64,000 nucleotides of DNA from Pseudomonas sp. FP453 (lineage in GTDB: Bacteria > Pseudomonadota > Gammaproteobacteria > Pseudomonadales > Pseudomonadaceae): positions 2,856,501 to 2,920,500 of the forward strand of contig NZ_CP117435.1 in assembly GCF_030687495.1 (NCBI RefSeq). Reading direction: 5' to 3'. The position numbers and the translations under genes are program-made. A model generated the notes under the pieces. The model searched no databases and was not told the origin of the DNA. It saw only the letters and a program-made list of their open reading frames with translations. This document shows positions 59,240 to 64,000 of this stretch, piece after piece (positions within the stretch are counted from its first letter, which is position 1; the number at the start of each line of letters is the position of its first letter).

Positions 59240-59621
59240 GTCGGCGTACGAACGTGCGCATCGTCTGGCCCGGGCCCGTGCTGAATCGGGTCGGGCGAGG
59301 CATATGCTCATCCGCGGCAATAAACACAAATTCGTCCTTCTCCAGGCGATAGCTGGCAGGCAACTGTTTGCCAGCGTCGTCGCCGATACTGTCGATCCAG
59401 GTGATGCTCTTGGGGGTGGTTGTGCTGTCCAGGAAAAACCGTCCGGCAAGCAACACGTCGCCACTGACGGTCGTCACTTCGAATCGATCACCGGCAATCG
59501 TCGTGATGGCGCCGGGCGCGCTGTGGGCATCGACGGGGTTGAGCACGCCACTGTCTTCCAGTGCGGTTTGTTCCCAGATGCCTTGCAGTGCTTGCAGGTC
59601 TGGATCTGTATTAAGTGACAT
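59229..59621 (-). CDS. TIGR03067-domain-like protein
   Basis: A 130-aa beta-rich cytoplasmic protein: DLQALQGIWEQTALEDSG, FEVTTVSGDVLLAGRFFLDSTTTPKSITWID, ASYRLEKDEFVFIAADE, PTRFSTGPGQTMRTFVRR. The LQGxW start and lipocalin-like alternation match TIGR03067 proteins of unknown role. Its stop overlaps the methyltransferase end. Confidence 0.82.
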   Translation of the reverse strand: MSLNTDPDLQALQGIWEQTALEDSGVLNPVDAHSAPGAITTIAGDRFEVTTVSGDVLLAGRFFLDSTTTPKSITWIDSIGDDAGKQLPASYRLEKDEFVFIAADEHMPRPTRFSTGPGQTMRTFVRRLSA

Positions 59622-59929
59622 AAAAAATCCTTTTTATTGAAGGGCTAATCGCCGCTAGTTAGCGGTAATGGGCAGCGTTCAGTCAATTAATTTCCCGAAT
59701 GTTGTAGGACTAATCTTTATTGTTCGTGCGTGTCCAGATTTTCCCTTTATAGGCAATGGATTAGCGCTATTTTCTCGCCGTCGGGCAACGTCACCCACGC
59801 AACCCTCTATGCTTTCGCGAGTAACAAAGGGCGCCTCTTTTGCCCTTGACGTTGCCCCCTGTTTATTCCGTCGTTATTCAGGTCTGTGTTGTTGGGCGCT
59901 GACTAACCACTCTTCAGGGCGAACTTACG

Positions 59930-61231
59930 GTGAACAAAATCCCCCCGACTATTGCGCATCCGGCCTCGGATGAGATTGATCTTTTTGAACTGGTCCATGG
60001 GATCTGGAAGCAACGCGTGCTGGTTGCCACGTGCGCAGCCATCGCGGCAATCCTGGGTATCGGTTACGCGATGTTTGCGCCTCAGGTGTACCAGGCCAGC
60101 AGTGTGCTGCGGGCGGTCGAGCTCAATGAGTTGGACGCGCTCAACCGTTCCGAGGTCTACCCACTGTCGCCGGCCGACGCATTGAGTAAAGTGGCGTTGC
60201 AACTGGACTCCTATGACACCCGGCTTGGGTTTTTCAAGGCCAATGCCAAGCTGTTCGAAACGTATCAACGCCCAGGGCAAAGCCAGGAACGAAGCTTCGA
60301 CGCGTTTGATCGCAGCCTCCTCAGCCAGGTGTTGCCCGATCCGAAAAACAGCAATGCCCCCGGCACTTTTATACGCCTGGAAATGCAGTACCCCCAGGGC
60401 AGCGGCGGGGTGGCGATCCTCAATGGCTTCGTCGATTACGCAATTGCCCGCCAACGTGAGCGTGTTGCGGCTGACGTCAAGGTGATCGTCAACAATCGTC
60501 TCGCGGAGGTCGGCCGCAAGATCGATGCCGCCCGTGAAAACTATGAGAACGAAAAGTCCACGAAAATCGCCAGGTTGCTGGAGAGTGATGGCATCAAGCG
60601 TGGCCAATTGCAGGATGAACTCAGCGCCCTGCGCGAGGAGATGGCAAAGGAGCGCTCCCATCGCCTGGCGCGACTGGCTGAAGCCATTGCCATCGCCCGA
60701 TCCGTCGGTATCACAAGGCCGACCACGCCCTCGGTAATGGGCGCGGCGGCATTGCGGGGGGCAAGCCAGGTGACGGAGGTTTCCCAGCAAACCGTGCCCT
60801 TGTTCTTCATGGGAACACAGGTGCTCGAAGCTGAGCGTGCGGTATTGCAGCAACGGAGCAGTGACGACATCACCAACGAGCGTGTTGCCGAAATCAACAG
60901 AAAGCTACGTTTGCTGGAGGTCAATCGTGAGGTTGACGCCCTGAAAGCGCGCGGCAACGAAGATATCTTCCTGCAGGATGTTGAATGGCTCCGCATGGAA
61001 ACTGTCCGGTTGCGTGCGCTCAACCTTGACATGGACGGGTTGAAAGTGGCGACGATCGACCGCCCGGCCCAAGAACCATTGGCCCCGATCAAGCCCCGCA
61101 AGGCCGCAGTGGTGGCGTTGAGCGTGTTCGCTGGCTTGATGCTGGGCGTGCTGGTGGCGATGGTGCGATATTTTGCGGGCCTGCGTCGGGTTCATCCGCA
61201 AGGACGACAGGTGCCGCAACAAGTAGGCTGA
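59930..61231 (+). CDS. Wzz-type polysaccharide chain-length determinant
   Basis: A 433-aa inner-membrane polysaccharide co-polymerase controlling O-antigen or exopolysaccharide chain length. Helix 1 is at 28-50 (VLVATCAAIAAILGIGYAMF). A long periplasmic coiled-coil part spans 55-385 (KIDAARENYENEKSTKIARL, RKLRLLEVNREVDALKARG). Helix 2 is AAVVALSVFAGLMLGVLVAMV, preceded by the conserved PIKPRKA loop. Start GTG 59930. No wzx/wzy or glycosyltransferase genes are beside it. The preceding gap 59622-59929 holds no gene I can support and should contain its promoter. Confidence 0.88.
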   Translation: MNKIPPTIAHPASDEIDLFELVHGIWKQRVLVATCAAIAAILGIGYAMFAPQVYQASSVLRAVELNELDALNRSEVYPLSPADALSKVALQLDSYDTRLGFFKANAKLFETYQRPGQSQERSFDAFDRSLLSQVLPDPKNSNAPGTFIRLEMQYPQGSGGVAILNGFVDYAIARQRERVAADVKVIVNNRLAEVGRKIDAARENYENEKSTKIARLLESDGIKRGQLQDELSALREEMAKERSHRLARLAEAIAIARSVGITRPTTPSVMGAAALRGASQVTEVSQQTVPLFFMGTQVLEAERAVLQQRSSDDITNERVAEINRKLRLLEVNREVDALKARGNEDIFLQDVEWLRMETVRLRALNLDMDGLKVATIDRPAQEPLAPIKPRKAAVVALSVFAGLMLGVLVAMVRYFAGLRRVHPQGRQVPQQVG

Positions 61232-61434
61232 GTGGACAGCTTTTCACAATTCTTCGCTAACCTTTGGTTACAACTTGTGGCTAAATATCTGCCAAATGGT
61301 CACGCAGCGGCTTGTTACTGAGCCGCTTGCGCTGCCTGTCTGTGAATTGTGATTGCAGCTGCTGCTTATCCAAACCTCGGCCGTCGTGGGCACGCAGGAG
61401 CAGCCTGTTTTCTCCTGACGTGTGACGAAATTCC

Positions 61435-62334
61435 GTGAAACTTTTTATTGTTGTTCTCTACGTTGCTTCCATTGCGTATGTGCATTTGCGTGGTCGGGTG
61501 CGCCACACACTGGGCCGCCAATTGAGCGACCACTCCACCTTCCTGGCACCGATCAACTGCTTTCTCTATCTGTTCTCCAAGCTGCCCAGCCGACCCTATC
61601 TGGCCCCCAGCGACTTCCCAGACCTCAGCCCATTGCAGGAACACTGGGAAGAAATTCGCCAGGAAGGGCAGAACCTGATGCGTGCCGGCGCAATCAAGCG
61701 CTCGGACCAGTACAACGACGTGGGTTTCAACTCGTTCTTCAAGTCGGGCTGGAAGCGCTTCTACCTCAAGTGGTACGGCGACAGCCATCCCTCGGCAATG
61801 AAACTGTGCCCGCGCACCACTGAATTGGTGCAGGGCATCGGCTCGATCAAGGCCGCGATGTTCGCCGAGCTGCCACCAGGCTCCAAGCTGGTGCGCCATC
61901 GCGACCCCTACGCCGGCTCCTACCGTTACCACCTTGGGTTGGATACGCCCAACGATGCGGCCTGCTATATCAACGTCGATGGCGAGCGCTACGCCTGGCG
62001 CGATGGCGAGGCGGTGATGTTTGACGAGACCTATATCCATTACGCCGAAAACGCCACGCAGCACAACCGCATCATATTGTTCTGCGATATCGAACGGCCT
62101 ATGAAATACCGCTGGGCGGCGGCCTTCAACCGCTGGTTCAGCCGCAACGTGATGGCGGCGGCGGGCTCGCCGAATGACGCGGGCGACAAGACCGGAGGGC
62201 TGAACCGCGCCTTTACCCGGCTGTACAAGATTCGCCTGCGCGGCAAGGCGCTGAAGAAGCGCAACCGCACGCGTTATTACCTGGAGAAGTGGGCGATCTT
62301 TGCGGCATTGGCGGCCATTTTCCTGTTGATCTGA
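61435..62334 (+). CDS. lpxO: Lipid A 2-hydroxylase (LpxO)
   Basis: A 299-aa membrane-anchored Fe(II)/2-oxoglutarate dioxygenase that hydroxylates lipid A acyl chains. Near-identical to Salmonella LpxO blocks as I recall: YVHLRGRVRHTLGRQLSDHSTFLAPINCFLYLFS, KRFYLKWYGDSHPSA, KAAMFAELPPGSKL, RHRDPYAGSYRYHLGL (metal HxD), FDETYIHYAEN (second metal His), RIILFCDIERP (2-OG Arg). Short N- and C-terminal hydrophobic ends. Starts at GTG 61435. It lies next to the Wzz gene, consistent with surface-modification roles. Confidence 0.93.
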   Translation: MKLFIVVLYVASIAYVHLRGRVRHTLGRQLSDHSTFLAPINCFLYLFSKLPSRPYLAPSDFPDLSPLQEHWEEIRQEGQNLMRAGAIKRSDQYNDVGFNSFFKSGWKRFYLKWYGDSHPSAMKLCPRTTELVQGIGSIKAAMFAELPPGSKLVRHRDPYAGSYRYHLGLDTPNDAACYINVDGERYAWRDGEAVMFDETYIHYAENATQHNRIILFCDIERPMKYRWAAAFNRWFSRNVMAAAGSPNDAGDKTGGLNRAFTRLYKIRLRGKALKKRNRTRYYLEKWAIFAALAAIFLLI

Positions 62335-62451
62335 GGGCCTCGCAGACAGATCGTGTTACACCTGATGAGAAACTATTTAGTTACCAAAGGCGAACCCTCG
62401 GCGTAGCGTGTTATCGAAAGCACGTACTACTCGCCCTTGAGAGGCTTTGTC

Positions 62452-62766
62452 ATGAATAGTTGTGTACGCCACCTTGCACTGCTGGCACTGGGTGTTTTCA
62501 TGCTCCCCGGTGCCCAGGCGCAAAACCTGCCGGGCGGCAACGACGCCAACAACAGCCCGATCCACCGAGCCAACCCCAACAGCATGCAGGGCACCCAGCC
62601 CAATGCGCCGGCCATTCGCGGGCTTCAAATCGGCCCGGCGCCGCGCGCACCGACCCTGGACAACGGCGGCATCGGCAATCGTTATCCCACGCGCAACACC
62701 GCCCCCAGCCGCCCAGCCAGCGAAACCAAAGCCCCCACTTACGATGCCAACGGCAATCGCCGGTAA
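62452..62766 (+). CDS. Small secreted Asn/Pro-rich protein
   Basis: A 104-aa protein: signal peptide 1-24 (LALLALGVFMLPGAQAQ), then low-complexity polar sequence (DANNSPIHRANPNSMQGTQP, APRAPTLDNGGIGNRYP). GAGAGG precedes ATG 62452. Not recognised. It ends 11 bases before the sugar dehydrogenase start, so the two share a transcript. Confidence 0.75.
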   Translation: MNSCVRHLALLALGVFMLPGAQAQNLPGGNDANNSPIHRANPNSMQGTQPNAPAIRGLQIGPAPRAPTLDNGGIGNRYPTRNTAPSRPASETKAPTYDANGNRR

Positions 62767-62777
62767 GGACTCGCCCA

Positions 62778-63935
62778 ATGCACCTACGTAAAACCCTTCT
62801 GGCCGCCCTTTGCGCGACCGCCATGGTTCCACTGTCGGCGGTTTATGCCGCTGGCCCCCAACAGTTCCCCAGCGAGCAAGGCAGCCTCACGGTCACGCCG
62901 ATCGCCCAGGGCCTCGACCATCCATGGGCGGTGGCGTTTCTGCCAGACAGGCAAGGCTTCCTGGTGACTGAGCGCCCAGGCCATCTGCGCTTCGTCAGCC
63001 CGGACGGCAAACTGTCGGCGCCCCTTGGCGGCGTGCCGCAGGTGTGGGCCAAAGGGCAGGGCGGCTTGCTTGATGTGGTGCTGTCGCCGGACTTCAAGCA
63101 GGACCGCATGGTGTACCTGTCGTACGCCGAAGGCGGTGGCAAGGGCGGTACCGCCGGCACGGCTGTCGGGCGTGGGCGCTTGGCCGATGACCTCAGCGGT
63201 TTGCAGGATTTCAAGGTGATCCTGCGCCAGGAGCCCAAGCTGTCCACCGGTAACCACTTTGGTTCGCGCCTGGCGTTCGACCGGGATGGCTACCTGTTCG
63301 TGACCTTGGGCGAAAACAACGATCGCCCGACCGCCCAGGACCTGGACAAATTGCAAGGCAAGGTCGTACGCATCTACCCGGACGGGCGCGTGCCGGATGA
63401 CAACCCGTTCGTGGGCCAGGCAGGTGTGCGCCCGGAGATCTGGTCCTATGGCCAGCGCAACCCGCAAGGCCTGGCACTGAACCCGTGGAGCGGCACGATC
63501 TGGGAAAACGAACACGGGCCCCGTGGCGGCGATGAGATCAACATCATCGAGCGCGGCAAGAACTACGGTTGGCCGCTGGCAACCCACGGCATCAACTATT
63601 CGCTGACGCCAATCCCGGAAGCCAAAGGCAAGACGGCAGAGGGCACGGTGCAGCCCCACCATGTCTGGGAGCAGTCCCCCGGCATCAGTGGCATGGCGTT
63701 TTATGACGCTGACCGCTTCAAGCCCTGGCAGCACAACGTGTTTATCGGCGCACTCGCCAGCCAGGAGCTGATCCGCCTGCAGTTCGACGGCGACAAGGTC
63801 GTCCACGAGGAACGGCTGTTGGGCGGTTTGAAAGCGCGCATTCGCGATGTGCGGCAGGGGCCGGATGGCTACTTGTATGTGCTGACGGATGAGGATGATG
63901 GCGTGTTGTACCGCGTGGGCCTGAATCAGGACTGA
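62778..63935 (+). CDS. PQQ-dependent soluble aldose/sugar dehydrogenase
   Basis: A 385-aa periplasmic six-blade beta-propeller (GSDH/YliI type) that oxidises aldose sugars with PQQ and calcium. Signal peptide 1-25 (LLAALCATAMVPLSAVYA). Propeller blocks: LDHPWAVAFLPD, GQGGLLDVVLSPDF, GNHFGSRLAFDRDGYLFVTLGE, GKVVRIYPDGRVPDDNPF, EIWSYGQRNPQGLALNP, WENEHGPRGGDEINI, GKNYGWPLATHG. The QRNPQG and EHGPRGGDE motifs carry cofactor-binding residues. AAGGAC lies upstream of ATG 62778. Start and coupling to the small secreted protein suggest one operon. Confidence 0.94.
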   Translation: MHLRKTLLAALCATAMVPLSAVYAAGPQQFPSEQGSLTVTPIAQGLDHPWAVAFLPDRQGFLVTERPGHLRFVSPDGKLSAPLGGVPQVWAKGQGGLLDVVLSPDFKQDRMVYLSYAEGGGKGGTAGTAVGRGRLADDLSGLQDFKVILRQEPKLSTGNHFGSRLAFDRDGYLFVTLGENNDRPTAQDLDKLQGKVVRIYPDGRVPDDNPFVGQAGVRPEIWSYGQRNPQGLALNPWSGTIWENEHGPRGGDEINIIERGKNYGWPLATHGINYSLTPIPEAKGKTAEGTVQPHHVWEQSPGISGMAFYDADRFKPWQHNVFIGALASQELIRLQFDGDKVVHEERLLGGLKARIRDVRQGPDGYLYVLTDEDDGVLYRVGLNQD

Positions 63936-63941
63936 GCGGGC

Positions 63942-63973
63942 AGCCGCAAGCTTGAAGCTTCAAGCTTGCGGCT
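63942..63973. terminator. Perfect palindrome after the sugar dehydrogenase
   Basis: AGCCGCAAGCTTGAAG pairs with CTTCAAGCTTGCGGCT, a 16-base perfect inverted repeat with no loop (centre 63957/63958). It ends 38 bases after the stop and may terminate in both directions; no T-tract is seen. Confidence 0.6.
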
Positions 63974-64000
63974 ACAGGCTAAAGCCCCAAGTCCGACAGC

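Noticed and set aside
59668..59973. Plus-strand frame before the Wzz-type gene
   Set aside because: No ribosome site, overlaps the Wzz start in another frame, and no protein-like pattern.

Overview
This window reads as chromosomal DNA from a fluorescent-group Pseudomonas. The coding is dense and GC-rich, REP-type inverted repeats carry the GTGGGAGC..GCTCCCAC signature, and there are Pseudomonas-restricted families (DUF1654, DUF2388), a FecIR pair, AzoR, LpxO, YbiT and a Wzz-type protein. This identification rests on recalled family resemblance; no database search was run.

Layout. Positions 1-4541 hold a non-phosphorylative L-rhamnose catabolic cluster (aldehyde dehydrogenase, 2-keto-3-deoxy-rhamnonate aldolase, rhamnonate dehydratase, MFS importer) with a divergent LysR regulator. 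The aldolase is frameshifted. Positions 4542-6482 hold a Fur-boxed FecI/FecR pair with no receptor gene beside it, then a Mop-type molybdate-binding protein. Positions 6499-15629 are a divergent pair of very large toxin-like genes: a 1467-aa dermonecrotic-toxin-type protein with two possible C-terminal Cys/His active sites, and a LifA/YopT-like protein of about 1482 aa split by one missing base. Positions 15691-28477 are core metabolism and transport: PatB-type lyase, a type I secretion-signal protein, Ggt, NadR-kinase/PnuC, a chemoreceptor, UppP, DUF1294, MmcQ, a LysR/AzoR pair, a frameshifted hydrolase and an MFS carrier.

A 23.5-kb defective lambdoid prophage (30235-53760) is inserted in the 5' end of ybiT. 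A perfect 45-bp direct repeat (30190-30234 and 53716-53760) marks its ends. It keeps integrase, excisionase-like, CI, Cro and CII-like genes, two triple operator sets and a truncated ERF annealing protein, but I see no replication, terminase, head or lysis genes. It carries cargo: an orphan cytosine methyltransferase, a tRNA-guanine-transglycosylase-fold protein, a Zur-boxed zinc-independent ribosomal protein L36, a TonB-domain lipoprotein, a VOC protein, a superinfection-immunity protein, two DUF2388 proteins, an ImmA/IrrE plus DUF4411 pair and two two-domain fimbrial adhesins. A relic of a second related element (integrase remnant, paralogues of two prophage membrane genes) follows at 53761 to about 56000.

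The right end (56038-64000) has a fasciclin protein, a small lipoprotein, an MFS carrier, a methyltransferase with an in-frame stop, a TIGR03067-like protein, a Wzz-type chain-length regulator, LpxO, a small secreted protein and a soluble aldose dehydrogenase.

Four genes carry single-base indels or an in-frame stop (aldolase, large toxin, hydrolase, methyltransferase). Some indels lie in homopolymers, so assembly error must be excluded before any is called a true pseudogene.
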